Assembly: GCA_021234155.1 (NCBI GenBank) | Contig: JAJEKV010000022.1 | Coordinates: 4,034,830 to 4,098,829, forward strand | DNA from: Isoetes taiwanensis | Taxonomy: Eukaryota; Streptophyta; Lycopodiopsida; Isoetales; Isoetaceae | Length of the DNA stretch: 64,000 bases | Reading direction: 5' to 3' | In this document: positions 45,301 to 56,699 of the stretch, one piece after another | How the letters are laid out: every line of letters begins with the position of its first letter | Numbering within the stretch: position 1 is the stretch's first letter | Notes under the pieces: generated by a model | What the model saw: only the letters and a program-made list of their open reading frames with translations | Databases searched by the model: none | Told to the model about the DNA's origin: nothing | Made by a program: the position numbers and the translations under genes

Positions 45301-47799
45301 AGTGAGCCACATTTTGCATACAATTAACATGTACAATTAACACGCCCGATACGTTAAAGTTCAAAACACAAAAAGCAACCTTTATGAAGGAAAGCAACCA
45401 ACCTTTCAAGATAAAACGTTTCTTTTGATTGAAAGGATGTACCAATCATTAGTGGCATAAAAAACGAACTTTGAATAAGCAACAAAAGAACCCCCTGTTA
45501 GTGGCGGGAACCCCGGTTTAACGACTTAATATGCCATAAGCACTAGACATCTAGCCACATATTAATGAGCATTGCAAAACCAACAAGAGTAATGTACAAA
45601 TATAAAACATCTCTATTGCACAACAAGCATCAATCAATGCAAAACAAAGATATGCAAGATGCATGTTATGCACTATCATAACAAGGTTATGCTAAGCATC
45701 CTAGAGAGCAAGGGAGTAAGCCACTAAAACCTAAGCATCTACTAGCACTTGCTCGGCCATTAATAATCATCAAATAATAGCATGGAGTCCTAAAAACACT
45801 AGAGCAAATTCCAAAACCAAGCAAATTTAGCATTTGTAGCAGCCCTATATCAAAAGCCGGAACATGCCACCGCACACACGATTCATATATTATCTCATCT
45901 AAAAAGAATATTATATTCTGCTTCATTTTTTTATGTCTCAGAAATGGCCCTAAAAAGCCTAAACAAGCATCCATATAGAGCTTTGCCATGGCCGAAATAT
46001 GCAATAAGACCAAAACTCTTCAAGATTAAATACATACTTAATCTAATCTGATTTGAGGAGCCCACTAATCATCCGTTGTCTAGCATCACCGAAGATGTGG
46101 CTTCATGCGAAATTGTTCTAGCTTGGGAAACACCACAATCTATAATTTTTAAGATAACTCTAAGATTTTGAATCGGATTACGAATGGCTAGATCTGCATT
46201 CGCTTTTATAGTTAGTACCGGCATTTATAAAATGTATGCGGTATTCAAACACACATAAAAATGCTTCAAATTTATAGCTCAAAACCTCAAAGGCATACAA
46301 TTTTGCTTTCAAAAACTTCAAAAACTAAAGCTACAAAACTAATGAATGATAGAAGAGTGATAATGGCGAATCCAAACCTGCGATCCTCAAGGGCGTCGAA
46401 AAGTTGGCTAAAGTCCCTCCAACACACTCCCCCCAAGGCGAATTGTGACCTCGGTGGGAGGATCCAAAAAATTCTTGGCTAATATTTTTTATTTTTTTTT
46501 TTTAAGCCTACCTAAGATTCGCTTTTTTTTTTTTTTTAAATGGAATATTAAGCCTTTTGGCGAATATTCATCTTAGAGACAACACTCACTGCAAAAAGAG
46601 TGAGGTCTTCCTCATCGATTGGATATCCGTGGAATGGTGACTTTGAAGGAGTAGGCTCTTCATGTGTTGGGCCATGAATCGGAGAAGCGGGTGTAACAGA
46701 GAAGCATGTGTAACAGGGAGAAGCAAGTGGAGAACCCGGTGTAACAGGAGTTGTTGGGATCTCACGTTCTCAGACTAGTTACGGTCTTAGGACTTGACCG
46801 ACTTCACGATCTTGCTTTCTTTGTTGCTCTCTAAGAATCTTCTTCTTGCCTTTCCTCTTAGCAACAAAATCTTTGGAAATAGGTTTGTCATACTCGGTTG
46901 TAACAGAGTTGGAATCCTCACCCATGTCTTTACCTTTTCCTTTCACCTTTGTGACCTTTGTCACCTTCACATCTTCATCGAAGACTCTTCATACTCCTCG
47001 GTTACTTCATCTTCATCTCGCTTTAAAGTAACCAAGTTCTTGCTCAAGCTTGTCGGTACTTCTACCCCACAACCCGCCATCAGACAATGCATAGTATCCA
47101 AGACAGAACCAAAGCGAAGAAACATGAAATTTATGATCACATGATAACTTGATAAGAAAACGTAATCGTGAGCTAAAACTCAAACCACAACCTTCACATC
47201 TTTCAAAGAAATTGATCTCGAGGCGGATCATAAACACCCATGTGAACTTTCGGTTCCTTCTTACCTTTGGCTGAAATCGCATAGCGGATATGTGTTTGAC
47301 TTTGCATTCCAAAACTCCATCCTATGGCCATATGCTTCAATATTCACTTCCAAGGATTTGATTTCTTCCTTCAACTTTTCACGATCGGCAACATTAGCAC
47401 TCCCAATAGTTTCGAAAAGTAAATCCATTAAACTTGCTTCTTCTTTCTTCAAGTATGCAACCAAAGCTTGGTTGTTAGGCAAATCTGCCTTTTGTAAAGT
47501 TTGATAGATTCTCTCTTCTCTGAAATTTGCTTGTACAATAAAGTGCAAGTAGCATCGACACATTGTAATTGCACCTACCTTCTTCAACAAAGTCGCCTTT
47601 TTCCTTTAATTTCTTCTTCACTTTCTTTTGCATGTCCGACAAGCTTCTAATGTGATTGATAATCACATTGAGGTTAGCTTCAAAACCAGGGATAGGTTCA
47701 ATACCTGTGATAATGCTTTTATACGCACATATTTTTCGCTTGATACTGACAAAATTTGACGCTTAATACGCCAAAAATACGGGCTAAAAAATTTCCTAT

Positions 47800-48290
47800 T
47801 GCCGAAAACTTTCGCTGCGTAGTTTAAAATAACTGCTTTAACGCTTTACGCTGAAGTCCGGTTCTCGTTTTAAACAAGATTTTTCGCCACGCCGAACCGT
47901 AAATAGTTTCGCTGTGAACGAAATGAACCGTTTAAACTTTACGCTGAAAACATCTTCGCCAGAGTTTAAACAAATTGGTTCGCACGCCGAAATTTTTGGG
48001 ACGCTACCGAAATATATATAGAAAACTTCGTGCAGTTTAAAAACTTCGCATTACGCTGAACCGCCCTTCGTAGTTTTAAACGCAAAGAATGCTTACGCTA
48101 ACAAAAAAGTTTCAAGGTAGTTTAACCTTATACTGCCACGCTGAAAGAGTTTCGCCGTTTTAACATTAAGGCTTTCGGCTTACGCCGAAAGTCGGGCGCG
48201 GGATTCACAGGTAGTTTAAAATTAGACTTCGCTTACGCGAAGAGAAAGTTCGGCGGAAGTTTAAACTACGTTTTCGCTTTACGAACTTTT
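47800..48290. repeat. Degenerate internal repeat of the hAT-like element
   Basis: About ten occurrences of GTTTAAAC-like cores, spaced roughly 34-62 bp, alternate with TTACGCTGAA and CTTCGC/TTTCGCC blocks. Unusually CG-rich in spots for this AT-rich window. It may be a decayed minisatellite or a minisatellite blurred by sequencing error. Confidence 0.65.
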
Positions 48291-48307
48291 TTCCCACGGC
48301 GGTATTA

Positions 48308-48348
48308 AATACAAAAAATACGTATTTTTCCCAAAAATACGTATTTTT
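48308..48348. repeat. Palindrome with TACGTA cores
   Basis: AAAAAATACGTATTTTT, CCC, AAAAATACGTATTTTTT: two self-complementary arms that can also pair with each other, at the right end of the hAT-like element's interior. Confidence 0.8.
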
Positions 48349-49237
48349 TGCACTTTATACATCTAAAAAATAGTTTCATACGTCATTTAACCTATCCCTG
48401 TTCAAAACAATTTACTTCATGCTCTTTACTCTTATGAACTACGTAAAAACTGTGGGAGTCTCATTGCTAAAGATGCCCAATTTACCTTGTAATTTTCGGT
48501 CACCCAAAGCCTTAGGGTGTTCTCGCCATACAAATGCTCTTGCAAAACGAAATCCTCACTTCATTGTTGGTAGGGCCATTATTTTATACTTTTCAAGGAG
48601 TTCATTGAACTTCCGCCGAATGCGCTTGATTTCCTTGATGTTGATCTTCCGGACCTCAAAGGAACTTCAAAAAACGATAAAAATTCAAAGATTTGATACT
48701 TCTTTTGCCTTGATTTGGCTTGGCTTTCTTCCAGACGACTCCACTTTCGAAACTCGAAGAATTCATATCAGTGTTCTTCTGCCGGTTTCAAATTTAAATA
48801 TAATAAAACAAGAAAAACCACTTTTACATTTGAGTACTTTGCGTTATAAATTTGCTGAAGCACAAACATTTTCTAAAAAAAGATAGCAAAAAATGCGATA
48901 CCTCTGGCGCCTGGGGAGAACTCATGGTATAGTTGCAAAAGAGCTGCCGGAATTGCAAAGGAAGAAAAACAGAGTACAAATACACAAAGCTTGGGAGATA
49001 AGTTTGTTCAAGAGCTCGAATGCAAGGTAAGGTGGCTGCGCGCGAAAATTCTATGATGATGGCCGTCAGAGTATAACCGTCGGAATTGAAGCCGTCAGAA
49101 CCCGTCAGTCCGTCCTTCAAACACGTCACGAGCCCATCATGAGCCCGTCCGAGCCCGTCCGTGCTCGTTAATTTAGGTGCTGGTAAGGTGCTATAACTTC
49201 AAAAAGTTGGGTAGGTTAAGCAAAAAAGCACCCTTAA

Positions 49238-50235
49238 GCACAAAGTGTATCTAGCAAATATTTAATATAATGTATGAAATGCATATAGAAAGTCACATGC
49301 AAGCTAGCAAAGTAGAGGTATCTTTATAGGTGATGATGCATCTTAAGACTCGCCTTTCAATTTAAGATAATGTATCTTAACAATACACAATTTTTAAATT
49401 ACTGTGTACACAGTTAACGTAGATGGTATTGTGAAATGAAGATTCCATTGAAAGCTCATAAAAATATGTCAAACTTGACAATGATGGTGAGACAAATGTC
49501 CATAGTGCAAACTAAGGGGTGACGGTTTTATTTGCTAATAGAAAGCAAGCATGCTATATCTGGGTGTTGAACACGTAAGCTAAGATGGTGGCTTACATGT
49601 AGGCAACAATCATTCATTTTCTACCATCTGATTCTTTTGCTAAGTCCATGCCATGCGTAAGCTAAGATGATGTGTGGCTTATATAGTGACAACAATCGTT
49701 CATTTTCGTTCATGTTTTGCTAAGCCCTTGCCATGCATAAGTTCTTTATATTGCTGGGCATATCAATCTACCATCCAAGCATGTCAAGAACCTTGTTGCC
49801 ATCTTTTCCTATTCAGTACAGCATGTTATGAAAGTATAAAAGATCTCAACCTTATCAGAAAACAGAGATATGGACTGATTTACAAAGGTAAATAACAATT
49901 ATGGCTACTAAAGGATTGTGTATTAAAACAGGATGATTGCAACATATTTACATTTACATGAGAAGTAGTATTTTCCACCCTTTATACTCAGATTTTCTCT
50001 AGCACCAGATGGCAGATGAGCATTTCCTGTGAAACCATGTTTTCCACCATATTGAAGTCTAGTTCAGACAAAAACCCAATTGTTAGAAACGATAAATACA
50101 AAACGTGAAAAGAACTTACCTACTTTATTAAGCTTCACAGGATAATTTTGTTCTCTATTTCGTAAGGCCTAATTATTAAAATCCATGAATATATAGGTTG
50201 CTTGCTCAAAGCTACTGCTTTTGCATAGCACTTTT
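49238..50235. other. No recognisable gene
   Basis: AT-rich flank of the large transposon. A block with GCTAAGATG(A/G)TG and ACAATC(A/G)TTCATTTTC occurs twice near 49580 and 49660. Nothing else identified. Confidence 0.45.
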
Positions 50236-50237
50236 CT

Positions 50238-50238
<1 letters not shown>

Positions 50239-50332
<94 letters not shown>
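50239..50332. repeat. (ATCT)n microsatellite, tract 1
   Basis: About 23 uninterrupted tetranucleotide units. Followed by the unique sequence AAAGGTTTGCCAAAACAAAT, which also follows tract 2, so the whole module is duplicated. Confidence 0.95.
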
Positions 50333-50333
<1 letters not shown>

Positions 50334-50389
50334 AAGGTTTGCCAAAACAAATTGAGAAGTAAGATTTATTCACCTGGAAAAAAATACGC

Positions 50390-50536
<147 letters not shown>

Positions 50537-50890
50537 AAGGTTTGCCAAAACAAATTGAGAAGTAAGATTTATTCAGCTGGAAAAAGATACGCATCTAACT
50601 TCCTGATTCTGCAGCCATGTGGTCACACATCCACCCTTGCTTGTGTATAACTGAAGTCTATATGCTGAACATGTCCATATGCCACCAGTCAACTTGCAAG
50701 GATAATAAAAAGTCCCAGTTAAGTTTCCCTGAACTTGGCTGAATAGATCTGTAGAAAGAAGTTGCCGATAATACAAAAATAATAAGCCAAGGAAAGCTGG
50801 CTATGAATGAAATGTTCATGGAGGAAGGCGAGTAGCTTGTTGGAAAAATGCCAGCTACCATGAAAGAAAAATAGCAGCTCACTTAATGTG
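50537..50890. repeat. Dispersed repeat E1
   Basis: It starts AAGGTTTGCCAAAACAAATT and includes GCATCTAACTTCCTGATTCT. A diverged copy in the same orientation lies at 58856-59226. No coding capacity recognised. Confidence 0.8.
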
Positions 50891-51191
50891 GCACTGATTT
50901 AGCCAACATATTTGCTACCAAGCAAATACCACGAAGCTTAAGGTACCACGAAGCTCAAGGCTGCTTATTACTCAGCATGCTTTCACAACTACATACTTAC
51001 AAGATATTTTGCAGCGGGCTGGAGGCTTACTAGGGACCTTGTCCCTTGTTTATTGCAACCATGGCTGTCTCTCAAACATACTATGCCAGGGAGCATATAC
51101 ATTAGTAATCACTTGCCCAGGTCATTGAGCTTGCTATGCCTGGAGCCGCCAACAAAAAATCGCTATCTTCCCAGGCTGAAATAGCTAGCAT

Positions 51192-51324
51192 TATAACAGG
51201 GGTTTTTTTGTGATTTCATACGCTTTTTGGCATGGTTTTCATATGATTTCACGGGCGTATTCACGTGGACATACTAAACGGTATTTCTAGAGTGCACCCA
51301 TTTGTTAGCCATTGATTTTAAAGA
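51192..51324. repeat. Dispersed repeat C2
   Basis: Diverged copy of 16212-16340, sharing GTATTTCTAGAGTGCACCC and TACGCTTTTT blocks. Confidence 0.65.
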
Positions 51325-51917
51325 AGAGGGAAAATCGTGTGGTTGTGGGGCTTTTATTGTTTGCAAGTATTTTTTAGTTTAGGTTTCAAATATTAGGTTT
51401 GTGGTTATGGTGCAATAGATTCGGCCAAGGTCCATGTGATCCTCCACGCAGAGAAGTGTGGCCCGTGATGGATCGTGGACGCTGAAGATCATGGACTCTG
51501 GGCCGTGGAAGGCCGTGAACGAAAATTTTTTCACGCCAAAGGGCCGTGGAAATTCAAGTTTTGTGTTCTGAGGAATATAGCGGTTAGAGTAGAAAGATCC
51601 CTGTGTGTGCTCCCTCAATAATTTCTGTAACAATAGAAGTATATAGAGCTGTTTTGCCTTGCTGGTCGGAGTTGGGCCCTGTTTTTTTGTGCAGATGTGC
51701 ATGTAGGCTTGCCGGATTTGTTGATGATTCTAATGAAGCTTGGTCGCTACCAAAGAAAGTACAGGTTATTCCATGATTTCATTGAGCCGATAAAGACCCA
51801 AAATGCGCAGGTGATGTTTGAAGGAAGCAGATCAATGGTGTAACTCTGGAACTCGGCATTTACAAAGCTCGTTGCAGTAGAGTAGCAAAACAGAAATATG
51901 GCTTTCAGAATGAAACA

Positions 51918-54900
51918 TCCTTTATTATAAAGTTTTAGTGTATGTCGTGCATAAAACCCTAAAACTTTCGACGGCCCAGATTTTGAGTTAAAGGATTAAC
52001 GGTCGAGATGCCTATGATATTTTTTCATCTTCTGGTTTGGCGATTTAGGGTTTCCTCGGCTATGGCGGATCTACGATTCAACATCCGTTTTGGCAGCGGA
52101 TTTGGAGGTCGCGATCAGCTCACCGGATCTGCTCATGAGAAGCATAGCTTGCTATTTCCATTTCCTAAGACCCTTGCTGAATGTTTCCCGATTTCCAAAC
52201 AATATCTGCTCATGAATGTTTCCCGATTTTCTGTTGCCTACGATTTTAGAATCGGCAATACCATTTGGGGTTCCCAACTTACCGGCTTTTACTCTGGAAA
52301 GACTACCAAATCGTGACTCTCTGGTTTATGGAGAAATGTATGGTATTTCTAAGGAAGCCTCAACAATTTTTAGAGCCAGCGGTATCTACATTGAGTGTTT
52401 TTTGCCACATAGTTTCTTCCGTTTTGTTTAATGTGTTCTGTGATTTTGGCTGATGTCTTTACGTTTTTTGCAGTGGGTATAGGTTTAGGTCTATGGCACC
52501 GACTCTTATAGAAAAAGCTCTTTGATAGCCATGTGCAATCTGGCTATGGAATCCTGAAGCACCTTGCCAGAGCAATAGCATATGCACTAAAGAGGGTGGC
52601 TGCTTCAAGATCAGAAAAAGCTGCAGCAGAGAGCTGCAAGGGAAAGAGAGGCTCATCAAAAGGCTGATGATCTTGAGAGCATTTTCGGTAATGTCCTAGC
52701 AGTGCACTAAGGCAGAGACCTCCAGCTCCGGTAGGCTTACAGTAAAAGCTCTTTCGAAGGTACCATAAAAAATTGCGGCAGTATATAAATGCTTGATGGC
52801 AGTGCTGGATATACCAGAAGTAAGGTAGAAGAAGAGCTTTTTAAGTGAAATACCAAGAGGCAGCTCCGGAGGAGTCAGGAAGGTAGCTTCAGCAACAAAC
52901 TTTGATGATTGGACATATTATTTGGTAAGTGTTTTGGAGGATGTAGAGTTTGTTGCATGTTTCGTTCATTTTTCAATTAAGCAAATGATTTATCCAAGTT
53001 TCTACCATGCTAGATCATAATAAAAATATTTGGTTCTTGCTTCAATCTATAAATACCACTATGTCGGGAGCTGTCATGGGCCGATTTTGGCAAGCATAAG
53101 GGCATGACTATATTTGTATTGCTAGGTTCTACCATCAGATCAGTTCAAAAAAAAAGGGCAGAGGAGCTTTCTCTTTCGATAGAACTAAGTAGGATGTACT
53201 GTAGTTTCTATGTCAATGAAACCCTAAAAGCGCAGCGGAGCTGCTTAGGGCCCCAAAGTTCTACCTTTCTTATCCTCCACGAGCTCCCCAAAGCAATTAT
53301 GGTAGATCAGTGGGAGAAGCAAATGACATTTGGCATATATAAGAATACAGATTGGCAAGAAGGTATTCTGATAGCAATACTCCATAAGCTTTTGTTATGT
53401 TTGTGATTATGCCTAAGAGAAGAGCCTTTGGTTTGGTAACAAGAGCAAGGCGCAGGATGGGGGCAATTTGCCTCATAAAAACTTTGGAAAAACAGCCATA
53501 AAAGGAAGCGGGCAAACAATTCTATGGAGCGAATCTAATCAGCTTTGCATATTGAGATTGATTTGGAACTTCTTATTTTAGGAGTCCGCACAATATCTAA
53601 GAACTGAAAATATTATGCACGTGGTTTAATTGTTTATCTCATCATACTTCAGCTTTGATCCATTTATCTGCCCTATAAATGGTATGATCTGTAAATGCTT
53701 GCTCTGTAAGAATTGTGTAGCAGACTGCACTGGCTTTATACAGCTATTGGTGCTTAATATGTTCTTGCTGACAGATACACAAATAGTTGTAGGGACGAGC
53801 TGTTGTTTTCATGCTGGTAGGAAACATGCAAGTGCTTGACAAATATAGGCTTGCTAGAGATATTGTTGTTTGTTAGTTTGTTAGTTTTGTAGGCTAAGTG
53901 CAATGTCCATTATGCTGGCGTAATTGCGTGCTGGATTAACCCATAGATTTGTCATGGTATTCGGTATGATAGCTAGATACTGATTGTATGTAAGCTAGAA
54001 TTACTTATTTAGATGCTTAGAATGCATCTAGATAGGCTTAGTGTTTTCTGGATAGTCTGCAGTGGCCTGATAAAAAGTAGATGCCTTAGCCATTAATATA
54101 CGAGTCATTTGTTTACATAACAAAGGACTTTCTGATCTCTAACATTTAAGTGTGGGTACAAGCTATAAATTGTGAAATTGCAATAAAAAGCAAAACGGCG
54201 TACACAAGGATTATCATAGGTCAGTCAATTGTAAGCAACTCAAAAAGACATTCAATTGCAAAACGGCGTACACAAGGATTATCATAGGTCAGTCAATTGT
54301 AAGCAAATCAAAAAGACATTCAATGGCTTAAATGGATAAAATCCCAAGACATTTTATTTACATAGCATAACAACATCATATAAACAAGAGATATACACAC
54401 GATATACTACATTGTGCTCCCTCCACTCCCAAACACAACATTTATAGGTTTCCACATGATACTGAACATTCTTTACAAGTCTTCACATGATGGCCACAGG
54501 TCCTTAAATGATTCACATGTTCCCAACATTTACAAGTCCCAATATGACGCCCAACAGGCATTGTACAAGTCCCACACGACGCTCGGGTTTCCAACATTTA
54601 CAAGTCCCCACAAGATGTCCAACATTGTTTACATTGTTTGATAGGATAACATGATGCTTTAATGTGGACTATTAGTTTGATCTTACAACATACCAATATC
54701 CATGAATCCTTTTTTTCTTTGACGATTTCCTACCAAGAAACCCTTTTACTTTGCTATCACTTTGTGTATAACGTATTAAAATGCCATATTTAGTGCTTTT
54801 AATTCTATTCAATATCAGATGGTCATGCACATATCCACCCTATGTCATATTCGAATCATAGTTAAAACAAACAAATGCCCCCGTGTCATGTTCAAATCAT

Positions 54901-55084
54901 AGATATAACAAACAAAAGAAAGAAGAAAAATGTACTAAAAAGAAAAACAAACTTAACACATTGACGGCAAGAAACTGGATTTCATTTATGAAGTATAAAT
55001 TCAGGGCAAAGTATAATATTGTACTTTCCCATGTCATTTACAGGTTCCCAGCCTTTGCCCAGCAATGCTGGGCACTATTACTAG
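51918..55084 (+). mobile_element. Helitron, copy 2 (non-autonomous, 3.17 kb)
   Basis: Same TCCTTTATTATAAAG start after an A, same 3' hairpin (55057-55073) and CTAG (55081-55084) before a T as copy 1. Small insertions and deletions distinguish the copies (for example, extra sequence near 53460-53520 and a missing piece near 52378). High similarity over 3 kb indicates recent activity. No Rep/helicase coding found. Confidence 0.92.
55057..55073 (+). other. Helitron 3' hairpin, copy 2
   Basis: GCCCAGC, loop AAT, GCTGGGC, then ACTATTA and CTAG. Identical to copy 1 except for one loop base. Confidence 0.92.
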
Positions 55085-55163
55085 TTTGTTTTAGGGTTGC
55101 AAATGACGATGTAGGAGCTGAAGCTATGTCTGCAAATCTTGGGCACTTTTCTATAAGATCAAT

Positions 55164-55529
55164 CACTACTACAGAATAGGCAGTTTGCGACGTCGTTTGC
55201 GACGTCTTAGCGACGTAACGAGAACATCAAACATCGCATGCACACGCTTTAATAACGTTTCCCGCTCGTCGCAAATGACGTCGCCGTGGATTCGTCGCAG
55301 GACGACGTCACGTCGCATGTGCGACGTCACGTCGCATAAGCAATGTATTAGCGACGTCATGGACGTCCCAAATACGTATAAAATATGTCCTTATGACGTT
55401 TGTATGACGTTTTACAAACGTCGCTCATGTGTTGCTAAGACGTACATATACGTGTGCCCAAAATGTTTTTTCGTGGATTTGAACCCCTAACCTTTGGCTA
55501 ACAAATCTGAGGCCTTACCAATACCTCAA
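55164..55529. mobile_element. CACTA-type transposon end, cut by a Helitron
   Basis: It starts CACTACTACAGAATAGGCAG, the terminal style of CACTA (En/Spm) elements, followed by a dense subterminal cluster of seven GACGTC palindromes and several GACGT motifs (55185-55445). Such arrays are transposase-binding regions in this superfamily. The rest of the element is missing or displaced, because a Helitron 5' end begins at 55530. Confidence 0.65.
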
Positions 55530-56694
55530 TCCTTTATTATAAATTTTTAGTGTATGTCGTGTATAAAACCCTAAAACGTTCGACGGCCCAGATTTCACTT
55601 AAAATTTTGGACCCTAACATTGGACGGCTAAGATTTGTTTTTTGTTTTCAGATTACGACTAACCCTAATCTACCTGTTGTTGTTGACACGAACGCAGATA
55701 GCAATGGAGGCGATGGAGCATCTGTGGAAAATATGGGTGCCAAAGGAGGTCTATGGGTGTTGTTTATGCAGCTTCCGTCTGTATCTGCTATGTTCGGCCT
55801 CTTGCAGTTCGTTTGAAACATCTAGGACAGTATTTGAACATATAAAAAGCCCTGTGCATCCGTCCATGTAAAGCTCATGGCGGATTCGATCTTTAGATCC
55901 GGCAATGGGGTTTGGCCATGAAAAATAGGTCTGGCAAAAACATATTCGTCCAAAATTTGCCAGAGCCTTCCATCAAAATCCCACCTTCCCTGCTTACAGA
56001 CAGAAGTATCTCTGCCACTACAGATTTAGGGCATGGTGGATTCTGTTCTATGGCGGATTTTTATGCCTGATGAAGGATTCTACTTTCTGCTTCCATAGCC
56101 AATGTCTGACTCATCTGAGTTTTGGACCTGCTTTAGTTTTGGATACCAAGTTTTATGTGAAAACGCAGATGAAAGTCCGGGCGGCATTGATCATCCCAAA
56201 GAAATTGCCGGTGGTGCTGATAAACAAAAGAAACATGTCAATAAATTCGGCAGTGATTCCTTTTGTCTTATAATGGAGGTCTGGTGTGGAGGTGAAGCTG
56301 CAACCTATGCAATGCATTACAGCACAGAAACACCTTGTGCCGAGCATATACGTTAGACTCAGGCGCCCTGAATCTAAGAGGTACATTTCCTATTACTTTC
56401 CAAGAAAGCTTTGTGATTATTAGGGTTGAACAAAGTAATATATTCTAGGAAATTGTCCCGCTGCGTTTGGAGGATTTTGTTAATTGGGACAAGATTTTCC
56501 AATGATCAGCATATTGATCTGGTCGAGATGGTTCTGCATATCCCAAAATTACAAATGAAATTTACGTCTCATCCTGAACTAACTGCAAAAATTGATCCAG
56601 GTGCAATCTCTAGAAGAACAGAGGAGGCTAGCAGCAACCCCAGTACACCCAGAAGATCTATACGGTATGTTCTCTCTGCCCCTGACCCTCTCTA
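55530..56694 (+). mobile_element. Helitron 5' end, third copy (truncated or divergent)
   Basis: It begins TCCTTTATTATAAATTTTTAG after an A and shares about 70 bp with the two complete Helitrons (GTGTATGTCGTG, CGACGGCCCAGATTT), then diverges. No matching 3' hairpin with CTAG was found downstream, so the right limit given is only the start of the next element. The interior contains a short pseudo-coding stretch without a recognised domain. Confidence 0.6.
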
Positions 56695-56699
56695 CCCCA

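Larger units (their letters stand above)
42734..46587 (-). mobile_element. Pack-MULE-type transposon, copy 2 (inverted, 3.85 kb)
   Basis: TAGTGTTGTCTCTAA at 42734-42748 pairs with TTAGAGACAACACT at 46573-46586. Flanks are CTGCAAGAG (42725-42733) and CTGCAAAAAGAG (46589-46600), an imperfect duplication differing by three A's. Sequence matches MULE copy 1 end to end in inverted orientation, with identical stretches broken by odd local changes. It inserted into the last exon of the minus-strand transposon gene. Confidence 0.88.
47687..48400. mobile_element. hAT-like non-autonomous element (714 bp)
   Basis: Perfect 12-bp terminal inverted repeats CAGGGATAGGTT (47687-47698) and AACCTATCCCTG (48389-48400) are flanked by the perfect 8-bp duplication TTCAAAAC (47679-47686 and 48401-48408). 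An 8-bp duplication and CAGGG termini are typical of hAT elements. The interior has no gene but a degenerate repeat. It lies inside the minus-strand gene of the large transposon. Confidence 0.9.
42675..48925 (-). pseudogene. Second gene of the large transposon, interrupted twice
   Basis: Minus-strand coding-like sequence converges on the transposase gene. A candidate start at 48925 reads MSSPQAPE. Further pieces are charged and coiled-coil-like (VRKINIKEIKRIRRKFNELL; SLSDMQKKVKKKLKEKGDFV; VADREKLKEEIKSLEVNIEA), then Lys-rich (VAKRKGKKKILREQQRKQDR) and Thr/Pro-rich (TPVTPGSPLASP). MULE copy 2 splits the last exon: PIDEEDLTLFA at 46591-46625 continues in frame across it as EKFIRKLDKQIASFAG and stop at 42675-42677. 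The hAT-like element at 47687-48400 sits upstream. Function unknown; a DNA- or transposase-binding partner is possible. Several frame breaks occur in the region with suspected sequence errors. Confidence 0.45.
37365..49233. mobile_element. Large two-gene DNA transposon with TTAA flanks
   Basis: TTAA occurs directly outside both ends (37361-37364 and 49234-49237). The left end reads GGGTGTGTTTTTTTTTAAGG then TACTCAACTTTTT. The inverted right end reads GGGTGCTTTTTTGCTTAACC then TACCCAACTTTTT, so the terminal inverted repeats are imperfect over about 32 bp. CCCGTC/GACGGG motifs cluster inside the right end and one lies inside the left. Between the ends are two convergent genes. Removing MULE copy 2 and the hAT-like element leaves about 7.3 kb. 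TTAA targets are used by piggyBac and Kolobok-type elements; which superfamily this is cannot be decided by eye. Confidence 0.6.

Noticed and set aside
48419-48886. 155-residue plus-strand frame
   Set aside because: Antisense shadow of the minus-strand coding-like sequence (VRKINIKEIKRIRRKFNELL) of the large transposon's second gene.
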